A DNA stretch of 64,000 bases from Larix kaempferi (taxonomy: Eukaryota > Streptophyta > Pinopsida > Pinales > Pinaceae): assembly GCA_027924585.1 (NCBI GenBank), contig BSBM01000440.1, positions 11,501,501 through 11,565,500 on the forward strand, in the 5' to 3' direction. A program made the translations under genes and the position numbers. Under the pieces are notes generated by a model. It made no database searches and had not been told where the DNA came from. It saw only the letters and a list, made by a program, of their open reading frames with translations. Shown here one piece after another: positions 10,066 to 23,204 of this stretch. The first letter of the stretch is position 1. The number at the start of each line of letters is the position of its first letter.

Positions 10066-12277
10066 CACACTCTAATTGTACGTAGGTGCTTCAGATAGTA
10101 GAACCATGTAGGGAGAATAGAAATTGGTTTGGGTAAAATTTTATGGCTTCTCTCTTTCACAATTGTAGGGTACCTATTGTTCGGCCCAACGTTCGTTTCC
10201 TTCTCTATTGTAATCCTGAAGCAGAAATACTAAGTCACCCACCCAATATCTGCTTTATTCAATTTACAGTTTGTAGCGTTTTATCGTAATCCTGAAAGAA
10301 TATTAATATACGAACTGAGCAGAAATACGAATCCACCCACCTGGTATGTGCTTTATTCGAGTTACAGTTTGCAATGGTTATAAATTTATTAAATTCAAAC
10401 GGACTCCTCTCAACCGCATCGATCTGGAACGAAACCCTAGAAACTCCCATACGTCAAACATGGCTTGGGGAGACCTCTTCTCCTCGTCATTTCTCTGTGC
10501 TTTTTTGCTCGAGATCCTGTGGCAAAACAGCTATTAACCTGTACATGTGGTCGGCCTCAGCTTGGGGTTTCAGCAACCCTTGCATGTACTCCTGAGTGGT
10601 GGAGTTTAAAATTTTTAAAATACTAATGCTAACTGGACTGTGGATGGGATTGAGATGAACGTTCCTTGTATCCCACCTATTGGTATCTTCATGTTTAGTA
10701 TTTTATGCTCTCTGGTGTGATTACTATTGTGGAAGCCAATGGAACAGCAATGCTTGAGTTTTTAATTAGTTTTCTGCTCTTTGCGTCTTCATTTCCTTCT
10801 ATCTACTTGTGTTTCCCTTTTGTTTCGCTGGGATGAATAGGGAGGTCTACCCTTCTGCTTTCGTGTGATATTTTGCCAACGGTTGAGCTGCTCCACTAGG
10901 GTTAGCGTTTTTCATGATAGCGTGGCCCTCTCTGCGTGGCATGAACTGTCAGTTGAGTGTTTTTCTCTATGTGAAGTATGCGTTTTGTCAATTATCTGCA
11001 TGGACTGTGGATTCCATGCCTGCGAGCTCTGGTATTCCTATAATATCCAACGGGACTCCCTTGCCTGCGTTGAAGTGTTCAGTGCATGCTAAGCATGGAA
11101 ACATTGGTATCTTTGGACCATTTGCACTGCGTGACCTCTGTCAATCTCAGCATTTTTTGTGTATGCATCCTGCCTTTTGCCATCGTGCCAAGTTCCTCTG
11201 AGATTCTCTGCCCATCGAATGAGTTCCAATTTGCAGCATGATGCATTTCGATTTTTATTTTTAGCTCCAACATCCTTCTCTTGCCTCCTTCCCATGATGG
11301 TCTGTGAATTCTACTGTATGTAACGGTTGGTTCCATTACATTCTCTGAATGACTCAAAATTTCCTTCTCATTAGTTCAACCAATTTATCGGCATTTGTGC
11401 TCATATGTCCCAGTTCAAACAATTTTAAAAACTACTCTAAATTAAATGTTATGTTTGACTTATATGTTGGATATGTGTCTCGACTTATATTTTCATCCAT
11501 ATTTATAGGCATTTAGATTTTCAATTCTTGTGGCTGGATTGACTTAATGTTTTTTGTGGGTAGATTAACATAATGTTTGTTGGTCACTTCAAAATATATA
11601 CATGCTAATTTTTCCAGTTCATTTGTGTAATAATTGTTTCCAATATTCCAGTGTCATTGCCATGGCTTTTGTTGACAGTCATATCGGCATAAGATTTTGT
11701 GTAGAGATTGTGTTGCTGCATGTTTTCTGACTCTATGTAGACACTCGTAGACGGTTGATGGTTCTTTTATTTTCTAATCAGTAATGGATGTCTGAATCTG
11801 ATCATTTCCAGTAGCCTTGGTCAGCAAAATTGTTGTTGGTTTAAAATTTATCATGAAAGTTGAGGATGGGTGTTGCTACTTTTTTGTTGAGTAATCCATC
11901 CAAATTTAGAGTGGATTGGACCCAATTTATATATGTCCATCCTTCGCTACTGGTAACTTATTGATTAAAAAAATAATAATGGAAAATGTCAAATTGCTAT
12001 AACATCAACCAGTCATTAGAGATCAAATTATGAAGGTATGTCATGTCAAACTCATTTGAAATCGAAATGGTTAATATTTTTGGGGAGCCACATTTGGTGA
12101 TTGTCGTTCGGGAACTGCTTTTGCTTTTGATGTTGGCCCTCCAAGTTCATGCCTTTGTATTATTCACTTTTCAGGTGTTGGCCCTCCTAGTTCCCACTTT
12201 TGTACTGTTCGCGGATTTTCAGGTGTAAAATTTGATTTTTAATTTTTTCATGATGAACAGCATTTGGTTTGAGATTT
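10066..12277. other. No gene recognised
   Basis: Mixed-composition sequence inside the hAT-like element. Several frames of 60-100 codons exist on both strands (for example 11079-11357 minus), but none shows a family motif, codon bias or extension across neighbouring sequence. It may be promoter or intron DNA carried along with the coiled-coil gene, or decayed element sequence. Confidence 0.4.
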
Positions 12278-14401
12278 TCATTTAGCAGACCATCTCATTT
12301 TGGATTTGCATTCCCATTTCCATTCGCAACTGGAGCAAGTGGCCTTCTCAACGGAGGTTGACGATTGTCTTTGGATTCAATGTCCTTCTCCAGAGATTCC
12401 ATCGTTGTTTCCAATTCCTTTATGTTGTTCTGAAGATGGATATTTTTCTCAGAAACCATTGTAAATTTGTTCAATTAAGTGAGTAAAGAGGAATTTTTCA
12501 TCTCGAGGCACTTTTTCTCCTCTACAAGTTTTGAATGTTGATTCTGGAAATCAACAAACTATCTCTTTTTCTCCCCTACGATGTGCCTGTAGAATTCAAG
12601 ATCCTTGTTGAGAGAATTGAAGGTTGTTTGCAACTCCCTCACTCTGTCCTCAAGTATTACTTTTTCTTCCTCTGCATCCAATGTTCTTCTATCCAATTCA
12701 GTTTGTAAAGATTTTTTTTCTTCCTCAATAAAAAAATTTCCGGCAGCAACAGATGAAAGCCGATCCTGAAAAGTCTCTAACTGGTTATTTTTCTCCTCTG
12801 GCATGGCCAAAAGGTGTCTCTTTGCATCAGAGAGTTGGTCATCTTTTTCCTGTGCAACAACTAAAAGCTTAGATATTTGTACTTCTCCATTGGAAGTAGA
12901 TTTCTTTATTTCTTCGAAAGAGGACATTGCAGAGAGTAATTATTGTTCAAGTGATTTATTTCTAGACAACTGTAACTTCAAAATTTCACATTTTGTTTGC
13001 ATATCTGCAAGAATGCCTTCCAAATTACTCTTTTTCTCATCCAACAGATGCCGGTCAACTTCATTTTTTGGAGTAATTCCAGAGTCATCTTTTTGGATTC
13101 ATTCAGCTCAGATTCCAGTGCAGTCACCTGGTTCTTGATCAGCTCCGAGTGAACTTGTGTTTTTTTTTCATCTCTGCAACAATGCCTTCCAAATTAGTCT
13201 TTTCAGCATCCCACAAATGCTTGTCTTCTTCAGTTTTCCTGAGTAGATCCTGAGTCCTTCGCTTGGAATCATTCAATTCGGATTTTAAATCAATATTTTA
13301 TGTTCTACATTGTTGTATAACCTTCTCATTTTGCACTCTCTCATCTTCCATTTGAGCTACTCTACCTTTATATTCATTCAATTGGGTATGCAAAAAATCT
13401 GCTTCAATGACCACCGCTTTATTTTTCTGGCCGAGCAATTCTCTTGCAGTAGCAATTGAATCAAACTTTACTTGTAGCTCTGCAGCATTGGCTTGCAAAG
13501 TTTGCTTGCAAAGTTTGCTTTTCAGAGTCACACAAATGTCTTTCATTATCAATTTTTTCAAGTAATCCATGAGTCTTTTCCCTGGAATCATTCAATTGAT
13601 ATTGCAACTCAATATTTTCAAGTAAAACCCTTTCGTTCTGCGTAGACATATCTTCAATTTTTTCCTCGTATGTCCTTCTCAGTGAAGACAAAAGTTTCTC
13701 CCTATCGGCATTCCATGCTTTCTCTGCAATTAGGTTACTTTTCACGATCGCCTCAGAATCCTCTCGTGCTGCTACAATATCTGAGGAAAGTCCATTCTTT
13801 TCCAATTCCCAAGCTTTACGTGTTGCTTCAAATTCTGCAGATGTCACCTTAATTTTATATGTCAACTGCAAAACAGTAATTCTAGAGTTTGTTTATCAGC
13901 AAACACGACTCTGCAGTCTTCTTATTTCTCAGAAATATCTCTTTTGAATCTCTCCTCGGCTTCCTACAATTGTTGCTAAGCTTTAGAAATCTCAACCTCA
14001 TATTCCTCATCTCTCTTTGCAAGTTTTTGTCTGAATTCCTTGTCAATTTTCATCAATTGGTCACTGAGATGTTCCCCAATTTTCACTTGTTGTATGAGTT
14101 GATTATCCATCTTCAGCTAGAAATTGGTTGAGGCAGAGTGTAGAATGTGAATTTGTGATTCCATATCCACGAATTTGTCTCCTGAGGTATTGATATTTCT
14201 AACAAGTATTTGATTCAGTTTCAACAACTTGGATATGTCAACTTCACATTTTTTTCCAGGATGAGAGAATTTATCATCTTTGTCCTGGTTCTCGCTAGAC
14301 AGAAATGTCCTCTCTTCATGTTCACCATTGTTATTGTAAGGCTCGGAGGAAGATAAGTTGTTGTTACCATTTTGTCTCTTTATCCTGTTGGCTTTGCCCA
14401 T
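12278..14401 (-). pseudogene. Intronless coiled-coil protein gene, broken
   Basis: Read on the minus strand from ATG at 14399-14401 (MGKANRIKRQNG, good start context) to TGA at 12278-12280 (ending NPKMRWSAK), the region encodes about 700 residues without an intron. After a polar Asn/Ser-rich start it is one long coiled coil rich in Glu, Lys, Leu and Gln, with recurrent SREKTHGLLEK / SKRRTQDLLRK-type blocks suggesting internal repeats of about 60-90 residues. The short C-terminal tail is basic and Pro/Asn-rich (PPLRRPLAP). At least eight in-frame stops interrupt it, each explicable as CAG-to-TAG or CAA-to-TAA. Several frameshifts occur, one at a 13-bp tandem duplication (about 13490-13520). 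Family unknown; a filament, nuclear-matrix or motor-associated protein is possible. Lack of introns suggests a retrocopy or a captured single exon. Confidence 0.7.
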
Positions 14402-15103
14402 CTTGCTATTCAACAACCACAACAACCTTCTACAAACACAAAAAAAGAGAAAAGCATTAAGACTTAGATAGCATGTAGAAGAATAATGTGATAATAAAGA
14501 GAAAGACGGTGGAGGTAATGCATCTGAAATAGATTTCCTGCAAATGATCAGTTCTACTCCTTACCACTGGTGTGCAAGTGAATAAAATGATTAGTGTTGC
14601 CTCCACTTGGCCAGACCTTGAAATGCAACGAAGCCTTTTTTTGTAATCACCCTTATCATACGCTATTTGTGATTCGCTATTTATGTTCAAATAACACAAA
14701 TCTTCTTCACAGCTATTTCCTTCTTCACTGATTTGATGAATGAATAAGTGCAAGGCTTACAAATAAATAATTATAATTATCCATGGCACGGTATTTCGAT
14801 GGAGGAAGATACGGTATTAGGGCCAACTATTCAAAACTCAATTTATATTAAACCAATTTCGAAGAAGGAAGATATGGTATTAGGATCGAATATTTAAAAT
14901 TTAATTTAGGTTAAACTAATTTTACATCACTCTATATATGCATATATTCATATATAGTAGAAGTTGCTAGTCCTACAAATAAAAATATCATATGTCAATT
15001 TTGTGTTGACTTAACCATAAATTTAAAATTAAACTATTATTATTATATATTATATTTTTGTAAAAAGTTTGGGGACCCAATAATTTAAGAAACCTTATTA
15101 TAT
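14402..15103. other. Upstream flank of the coiled-coil pseudogene
   Basis: This would be the 5' side of the minus-strand pseudogene. The first 25 bp upstream of the ATG are open in frame but look non-coding. Further out the sequence is AT-rich. No TATA box could be assigned with confidence and no second gene is seen. Confidence 0.4.
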
Positions 15104-18100
15104 CTCTTTCCTAATCTCTGAAATTTCTCTCATTGAAAACCAATGCACCAAAAAAATGCTCAAGATGTTTTCCAGATTCTTTCACAAATTAAAAATAAGA
15201 TGACATGATGATGTGTCCTTGTAATATCCCAACTTTTTGACTAACTAGGTTATGATGTTATATTGGGCTACGACCCCAGCATAGGTGATTTATTATTGAG
15301 CATAAGCCGTAGTAGGTTTTGATCTATGTGCTCATGAGTTGATATATATATGGCCAAGTACTTGCTTGTTACATTTTTTATTATACACTGGGCAGGAAAG
15401 CCCGAATGGATAAACTTATGTTGTGATGCAGTTACAATTATGATATACTGAGACTTTTATGTTATCATATACGATGCAGAGTATGATTCACATGGATGAT
15501 TATTTAGTGTGTTGAGCGTGGACTCAGAAAAACACACGAATGACCTATATACTGGGCCCAAGCCCCGATGTATTTAGAGGATTCTATTTCGTACTGGGCC
15601 TAAGCCCCAATGTACGTTGAATGTTGGGCATGAGCCCTGGAACACTCCAAGCTTGAAAGAAATGATTACCGGATCCGAGGCCACTTAAATATCCTAGATG
15701 TGCCTCACAACCACATTCTAGCTCTAGTGTTGAGCAGAGGCTCTGGAATTGCACTAGCGTAACGCCCATGTGAGAGTGTTGAGTTAAAAGGCTCTGAAGA
15801 GCACTTGAAGTTACTAGATCTCAAGTGCTGAGTCAAAGAGGACTCTGAATAGCACTTACGTGTCTTATCACAACTATTTCGACTTGATTAAACAAATCTT
15901 ATTATCATCATCTACTGCGGGAACTACCATGTTAAAACGAGGGAATCTGACATGCAAAGGGAGAGACTAGAGGTGCCTTTACCAGCTTACCGAAACCGTC
16001 CAAAAAAGTGGACCATTTCCTTAAAAAGAATTAAAAGAAGCATCATGTGAAACAAATGCTTAAGGACCACAAAACTAAGTATTATTATTTAGGAGTTTCA
16101 ATATATATAATATGGTTATTTATTACATGTACACATATACATAAGTGGGCTGCCACTTACTAATTATTTGTTATTAATATTTAGATAGAATTGAAATGTT
16201 TATATTAGTATTATTATACAAAGATTAAATATCAAAACACTTTAATCAAACAAAGTGAGAAGTCCTAGTCCCAAAATAACTAGCAGTTAAGTAAACAAAT
16301 ACTATTTTATAATTTAAATTATTTTTAAAGAAACTAGTAAATTTCCAACAGCCCTATTGTTCAAAATTTTCCTACTTAAGGAGGACAGACCCCAAAGTTT
16401 GGGGGATCTCCATCTTTTTCTTTTGGTATTATTATGTCAAGAAGAACTCTCTATCCCAGAAGTGAACTCTATTCATAGATTTTCCAGATCTGAACCAGCT
16501 ACACCTATAGGGCCTCTACTTCTCAGTTTGCATGTCAGAACCAGCTCAGGGGGATTCTTACTGAACCAGGAACGGTTGTAGAATCATGGTTGGGAGGAAC
16601 GTGGTAGTCCCAAAGTCATCCAATCCAAGATCGATTATCAGGTCAGCTAAGAGTCAGTAATTTCCCTAACTAGTTGGTGGAGTGTGCAGGACAATATCAA
16701 CAGGACAAGCTACAGAAATTTAGGCCATTATCAGCAGGACAAGCTCCAGGGATCGACAGGTATGAAATGTTTATAAAACCCTCCTACGATTTATATTTCT
16801 TATTTCATGAATGAAATGTTAAAATAGTAGTAGCTTGAATATCAGTTTTCCAGAATTTCCAGAATCGAATCTCATTTCCTAGCAGGACTAGCCAGCTAGT
16901 CTTTGCTAGTGCATTGCTTTGCTTAAACTTCTGAGTTATGCGAATAGTTGATTTATTTTAGTAAGATCCATTCGGTTTATATCCTCTCATCTCAACCCTC
17001 GTTTTAAATTTCCACAAAACGTTTTAACTTCTGAAACTCAGTTATTAAATAGAGATCTGTAAACCCAATCCTGTCGAAAAGATAACAATACAATTTTTAT
17101 ATAGCAAAAGAAATGCATCATCATTCTTCGCAGATATTGTTCCTACCTATTCCAAATCTAAAACAAGTCTGATAGATATATTCTTTTTACCTGTATCCAT
17201 TTTTGTTTATCAATTTAATTATTGTCGTTATTATACAACAAAATTTACACAGACTACAACAAGACAACAGATAGGGTAGAAACCATTGCATTCTGTTATA
17301 CGTTTTTCTCTTCCAATGCAAGATACGCATAATACTTAGCCATCGCTACCCATCATCATCTAAGTATTTCAAAAGACACAGAGCTTATTACAAATACATA
17401 GACCCGTACTCTATCCATCCAAGATTTAAATTTAAACAAGCATACATTATAAAGCAACAGCGTTTAAGAATTGCCCGAAAGTTACAAACACAGATGCCCA
17501 GTGAAATTAGAGATCAAGGGTCACATCCCTTGGTTCTCACGCCCAAAAAAAACTGGTAGGAAATTCCTACAGGGCCTATGATCCTCAACAACAAAAACAA
17601 AACACTGAGTACAACCTCGAAACCCTGCTCATGCAAGTTTCCATCCTATTCACCCGACCAGTAAGTAAAACAAGATTTCCTTATTTAAAATCTAACTGTA
17701 ATACCGAGACAGAGGCGTAGAAACTTCATTTGATATCCTATATTCTTCTACCGGCAACACATTGTTACATAGAAGCACGATAGCAATATCCAACACAGTA
17801 GCAAGTACAAATAAAACCAGTACACGATTCACAGCAACATTGCCAAGCTAAAGGAGCCAAAGGGCTTTCACTATTGTAGACGATTTTTGTACAACAGTTT
17901 ACAAGAAATACCTAGAAATCCCATAGTTCTAGGACCAATAAGTTACAGCTTAAATACTTGGATTCATACGAGAGAAATCGAAATGTACCATTTGGATTCC
18001 ATTGTAACGATACAGGAGTCATATCCAACAAAATCGCATTCCATGTTTATAAAATCTTCGTAGAGCCGAGTAACCAGTAAGACCCAGTTATTACATAAGT

Positions 18101-19760
18101 TCTTTTACATCACAGTCCCAAATTACTTTTCCACATTTGAAATTACAATGAAAACCCCATTCTTTCTGATCTAGCCAGTAGGAAATCAACAAATTTCCCA
18201 AGGCGAATCAGTAAGCCAAGGGCTTACGAAAGCCCCCATTCTAAACCAGGCTAAACGCATACATACAAACACCAGGGATGCGAGAAGTAGGGCATGAGTG
18301 AGTATGCTAGACTTACCATTACCCTAGCCACAGCACCAGGAACCGTCATAGCTCCCTTACCAAGCTTCTATCGCCTGCCATGATAACCAGTATTGTTAAT
18401 TAGTAGAATCCCTATCGTGGTAAACCAAATGAAGGAAAACCAAGTTCCTGCGATTCAGAGTGTTCTTACCTGTTTGAGGAATACCATCCACGCCACAGTC
18501 GAAATTCTATAGATTTTGAGTGCGCTAAGCACGAGCATTGCTCGGGTCAGGGCCCCATCACAGCCACCCTACAAACGAGGTGCAGAACCAACAACAACCA
18601 GCAACAAGGTCGAAGACAAGAGCGAGAAGACAATAACCCAAGTCAATCACCAAACCCTTGTTGACAGGATGTACCCCATTAAGCATTAAAAGACATGAGT
18701 AAGAAGCGCACCAACCCAATGTTTAAGTGGAGGTTCAATATTTTACACCAAGTCTATAGTAGAGTCGCAAATTCTCGACTATCAATTGTTTTGAGCAAGG
18801 GTCTCATGGCCATAAACCCATTTAACAAACCTTAGGTTTATGCAACCTCGTAGTACCTAACATCTACTATCAATGGGCTACCACCCCAAAGTCTAAACAT
18901 AGTGATACGAAGGCCATTAGTAGGATAAGAACCAACCCTCTAGGCTAGCGTGATCTAGGTGAATCTACCTGCAACCACAAATGCAAAGTATGACGTTAGC
19001 AAAATGCTAAGTAAGTCCAGCAACCACAATCTTACCCATACCTCCCAGCAACCCTGCCGAGGTATGTAATTACCTTTCCTGGAGTATTATAACCACCATA
19101 GGAACAACATATCGTCATCAAAGGAGCTCATCACCTGAAGGTGCAGTAGACATTCGCAATTAAAACACATGACTCTTAAAACCGTGAGGAATGTTATTTT
19201 CTACCTTTGTTTCAGCATTTTAATTACAATAAAAATATGCCATCATATTATTTCCACATCGCTTCCGCAAAATTCTACACTTAACACATAGAGTAGACCA
19301 TGTGAAACAAAAAGTTTAGATTTATATTGTCTCATACAAGTATGGATGTTTTTCACGATATTAAATGTAATGAATGCATGATTCTACTGAAAACTAACTA
19401 TGGAAGGCACGAAAAATTTAAAATTTTTGCTATTTTTGGGACAGTACAGTCCTTTATTGACATTTGAGGGCGTAAATTGCATCAATCTATTTATAAATAT
19501 GGTAAAATTATTATTTTTCTTTTCTCAAAGCATTTTCAATTATTATTCTTTCCTAATCTCTCAAAGTGCTCTCATTGGAAACCAATGCACCAAAAAAATG
19601 CTCAAGATGTTTTCCATATTCTTTCACAAATTAAAAATAAGATGACATGATGATGTGTCCTTTATTGACATTTGAGGGGGTAAATTGCATCAATCTATTC
19701 ATAAATATGGAAAAATTATTATTTTTCTTTTCTCAAAACATTTTCAATTATTATTGTTGT
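15104..19760. repeat. Tandem duplication of about 205 bp, one copy split by solo LTR A
   Basis: A unit beginning near CTTTCCTAATCTCT and containing ACCAATGCACC, GATGACATGATGATGTGTCC and TTTATTGACATTTGAGGG is present twice. One copy is 15110-15219 continued at 19454-19550; the other is about 19551-19760. The solo LTR A sits within the first copy, so the duplication may be older than that insertion. The copies remain highly similar. Confidence 0.8.
15220..19448. mobile_element. Solo-LTR-like element A, 4.2 kb, TSD GTCCT
   Basis: It begins TGTAATATCCC and ends GGGACAGTACA, giving TG...CA ends with short inverted repeats, and is flanked by an exact 5-bp duplication GTCCT (15215-15219 and 19449-19453). 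No coding region, primer site or second terminal repeat is found inside, so the simplest reading is a single giant LTR left by recombination between the two LTRs of a retrotransposon, probably Gypsy type. Element B (42703-47189) is a second copy with its own TSD. Near 15540-15770 it contains GGGCCTAAGCCCC-type repeats that are expanded in B. Orientation is not determined. Confidence 0.85.
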
Positions 19761-21309
19761 TTTAATTTTTCATTCGTTTCTAAATCAAAATAATCATCAA
19801 AATGACCTACTATTAATTGTTATGGTTGTTTATCCCTTTTTCTATAAATTCACCATTTATCACCCAAAAAAAACTTTAATTTTTTTATTTGGTTATGGTT
19901 TTCCCTAGCCCAAATGCAAACATTAACTTACATAACTCTTTAATTTTCTTATTTAGACATTTTTCATTTCTTCAATTTTTTTAATTCAAATTTGCCATGC
20001 ATAGGTTTAAATTTTTTAATTTCATTGCACCAATCTTTAATGCTCTACCAATGTTTGCACATTGAAATGCTACAATGTTACTTTTGCAGTGCACCTTCCA
20101 AGTTCACTATTTTTTTTCTCATAAACCATATGAATGTAGATATTCAATTTTTTATCGAAATGAGAATCAAGGAATATGCAATTGTAATCTTACGTGTTGA
20201 AACATTTTTTCATATAGACAAGCCACATATATATAAGTAGATCATTCCCATAGCAAGAGGGAAGATCATAGAATGTCATACAAAACACATGGTGCATTAG
20301 ATTACCAGAAGTGCATGTTATGGTGCACCATGAATCCCTAATGCACAATAAGGAGTCTATATTAAAATAACAATGGTGCATCATTATTATGAAGATAAAC
20401 AATGCACCATCTATTTTAGAGAACTGATAAGTTGGAATTTTAGAAGCACGTCGATACTCAATATCAATATAAGGCAATGGCAATTTTTTGTAAATTGATT
20501 TTTTCTATTATAATTTTATTAACTAATCATTAAATGGTTGTATATTGTAATGTGTTTTTTTTCTAAATCAACATCCATAACATTATTGGATGTTAAGGAC
20601 ACAACACACATGTAAAAGGGTGAGGGAACACATCCCACATCCTCTTACTTCATTTTCTCTCCTTTGTAATGTTGTTCTCCTGAAATATGTTGAGGGTGAA
20701 TAATAGATTCATACAACATATTATTTTTCCCTAGGATCATACATACAAATATTCTAAGTTGGGGTTGACCTTTGGTTCAATTTATTCTACTATTGGTTTA
20801 TTGAGGAGGGGGATACAAGCTCCTAGTTGCCCTTATTTTTCTTATGGTGTATGTGTTTTTTCGCAGGTGTGCTACATTCCCACCTCATTCCCATCTATCG
20901 TAGTGCAACCAATGTTTTTATAGTGACACATTGGGTTGTTGGGGGGTAGCTAGCAACATCAACTTTTGCATGCTAGTATTTCCAATCAATCAATAACATC
21001 CCAATGTGATCGCATATTACTCATGGGGACACATTAACTATGGCCTATTACATTATGTTGATAAGATTATATAATGGTGCCCCTTCTATAGGCATGTGTT
21101 CTGATATAGGATATTTGTTTAATGTGAAACACTAATTCTCCTCGGTATTTTTGATATCAAGATGATCATGTTATAGACCTGATTTTTGATATGGCACTTG
21201 AAAATTTTGTTGCATCTCTTCTTAGGCCTCATGGCTTAGTAGTTGTGTGAATCTTATGTGCAACATACAAGTTGGTACCTCTTTCTAAGGTGAAAGAAGG
21301 TGTTTTAGT
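19761..21309. other. No gene recognised; AT-rich, ATGGTGCA words
   Basis: Very AT-rich interior of the hAT-like element. The words ATGGTGCA or TGCACCAT recur between about 20290 and 20415 on both strands, making small palindromes. A 97-codon minus frame (20190-20483) overlaps these and shows no family motif. Sequence from 20580 to 21300 resembles decayed retroelement DNA but cannot be assigned. Confidence 0.4.
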
Positions 21310-21960
21310 TTAAAGGGTACACTTTAGAGTGATGTCTTCAATCTCTTGATCTAAAGACTTATGGTAGATCAATTTTTCTTTCCCAACAACTTTCCTAGTC
21401 CAATATTCATATGGAATTCGCTTGGAAGAAGAAGCACAATCTTCAATTTTTTGGATCTTATTTGGATTTCTAGAAAACATTATGAGAACAAAGTTGTGTT
21501 GTTCTTGAGTAATCATTTCCACTAGACATTTCAAATATCCAGACCTGAATTGGAATTCAAAATCAAAGTTGTCCAACCAAATAGTTCATTTTTAAATAGG
21601 AGAGCTATTCTCAATGAGGATTTTCTATTTTTTCCACATTCCTTGCATAATCTTGAGATCAGTGCAAATAATGAATTTGACTAGCTTTAAACACAAGTGA
21701 AAATCTTGAATGGTATTCTTTACTACTAGAATTTCCTTATGGCATGGGGGATAGCTAAGTTTTGTCCCTTTGAATGTGCCTAAAGCATGTAGACATATTT
21801 CTTCTCTTTTTGCATATTTCTCTTTCAAGATACCACCCCATTAATGTGTTGAGACATCACTTTCAATGATGAACTAACCCTCACATGTTGTGAGAGTAAG
21901 AGAATGCAATAACTCTAGAGACCAAGGCATTGTCTCCTTAATTCCTCTAAAAAAATACTT
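21310..21960 (-). pseudogene. Degraded caulimovirid-like RNase H fragment
   Basis: The minus strand encodes disrupted pieces resembling the RNase H end of a plant pararetrovirus (Caulimoviridae) polymerase. Visible hallmarks are an IIESD start, the KEILVVKN...F motif (about 21690-21760), a following TDLK segment, WLDNFDFEF, and a TQEQ end followed by an acidic/basic tail. Stops and frameshifts separate the two longer open pieces (21625-21828 and 21310-21576). No reverse transcriptase core, coat or movement protein is recognised, so this is an old integrated relic with no capacity to replicate. A Gypsy RNase H origin is the main alternative. Confidence 0.5.
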
Positions 21961-23190
21961 CAACCCATAACATTTAAAACATTTATCTATTATAGTTATA
22001 GGGTATCATGATGTTATGTTTGTTATAATTTAATAGTACATTGATATAAATGAAGAGTGAAGTGTTGTAAAATAGAAAATAGAACTAGAAGGAACAAAAT
22101 GAAAGGAAATGAGAGTTGTACAACTAGCAATAATCAAACGACAAAAATATCAAATATGGAGGATGTTGGCACAAGAGATTTTAGATTGAACTAAACATGA
22201 ACACGTTTAGTTGGAGTGTTGAAAGAAGTAGAAGGATAGGCACAAAGGCACTACCTCCTATAATTTCCAAAAATATCAATCGCTTAGATCGATGCTAACA
22301 AGTAAACTACTTATCTATATAAAAGAAAATAAAAGGAAGGGCAAGGTGGGTGAAATTGTTGTTATAAGGTATTAATTATAGGGATCCATGCAAACTAGAT
22401 GTTATAGGAATACTAGAATATGTCTCTATCACATATTATCTATTGAGTAACATTTCCATTTTAGTAACACATAAGCACTACAAGAGAGGCACAAAGTATA
22501 TTATTGAATGAAGATTCTCCAAGTTTTTAGAATTTGAAAGATTCGCCAATGTGAAATTCTAAGTCACAACATATCTAAAGAGCTAAGGATACCTCACAAA
22601 AAAAGAATGAGCATAAAATTTGAAGAAGAGTGAAAACTGCAGTAAAAAATAGCAGAAGAATAATAATGAAGCAGAACTCAGATAGGTGCAGAATAATGTC
22701 ACATGTTCAAATAATCAATATAATAAACAATGATGTTACAATGTTGAGAATTCAAATCAGGCAGGAGAATTCAAACCTTAGTTGGTCTAGCACAGGGATC
22801 ATCACCACTGGAGTGCTCCGAAAGACTCAAAGTCAACTGAACTGAACCTAAATTCAAGTAACTGAAGCCATAATCAGTTAAATGACTAAGGAGGGTGCAA
22901 TAGTGAGTCTATCATGCATGCCAGTCAAAAAAAGGTGCATGAGGCCACAATCATTGGCCTCCGGAGCTCTAACCCCCCACAAGAGTTAGATAACTCAGGT
23001 GGAATGCACTGGAACACTCAGTAGGTTCTTCTAAAATAGGGAACTGACTAAAGTGGTCCTAAAATGATGCATGCAGGGCTCAGAAGGTGGTAGATGGATC
23101 TTGGATGACATTTGCACACCACTAGGGGGCAAATGACATTATCAACAACTAGGAAAAAAAATAATGCTAGGGAGGAAAAGGATGGAGTAT
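21961..23190. other. No gene recognised
   Basis: AT-rich sequence in the right part of the hAT-like element. A 71-codon plus frame (22630-22845) has no recognisable motif. One TTCGCC motif occurs near 22540. Part of this may extend the pararetroviral relic upstream (minus strand), but similarity fades beyond about 21960. Confidence 0.4.
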
Positions 23191-23204
23191 TGAAATATCC
23201 TAAC

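Noticed and set aside
12278-14401. Coiled-coil pseudogene being the gag of the pol-less element at 47918-48577
   Set aside because: Both are coiled coils, but motifs, length and termini differ, and no LTR or primer site flanks the hAT-borne copy.
20280-20420. Repeated ATGGTGCA palindromes as possible regulatory sites
   Set aside because: Few copies, irregular spacing and no associated promoter or gene; could be chance in AT-rich sequence.
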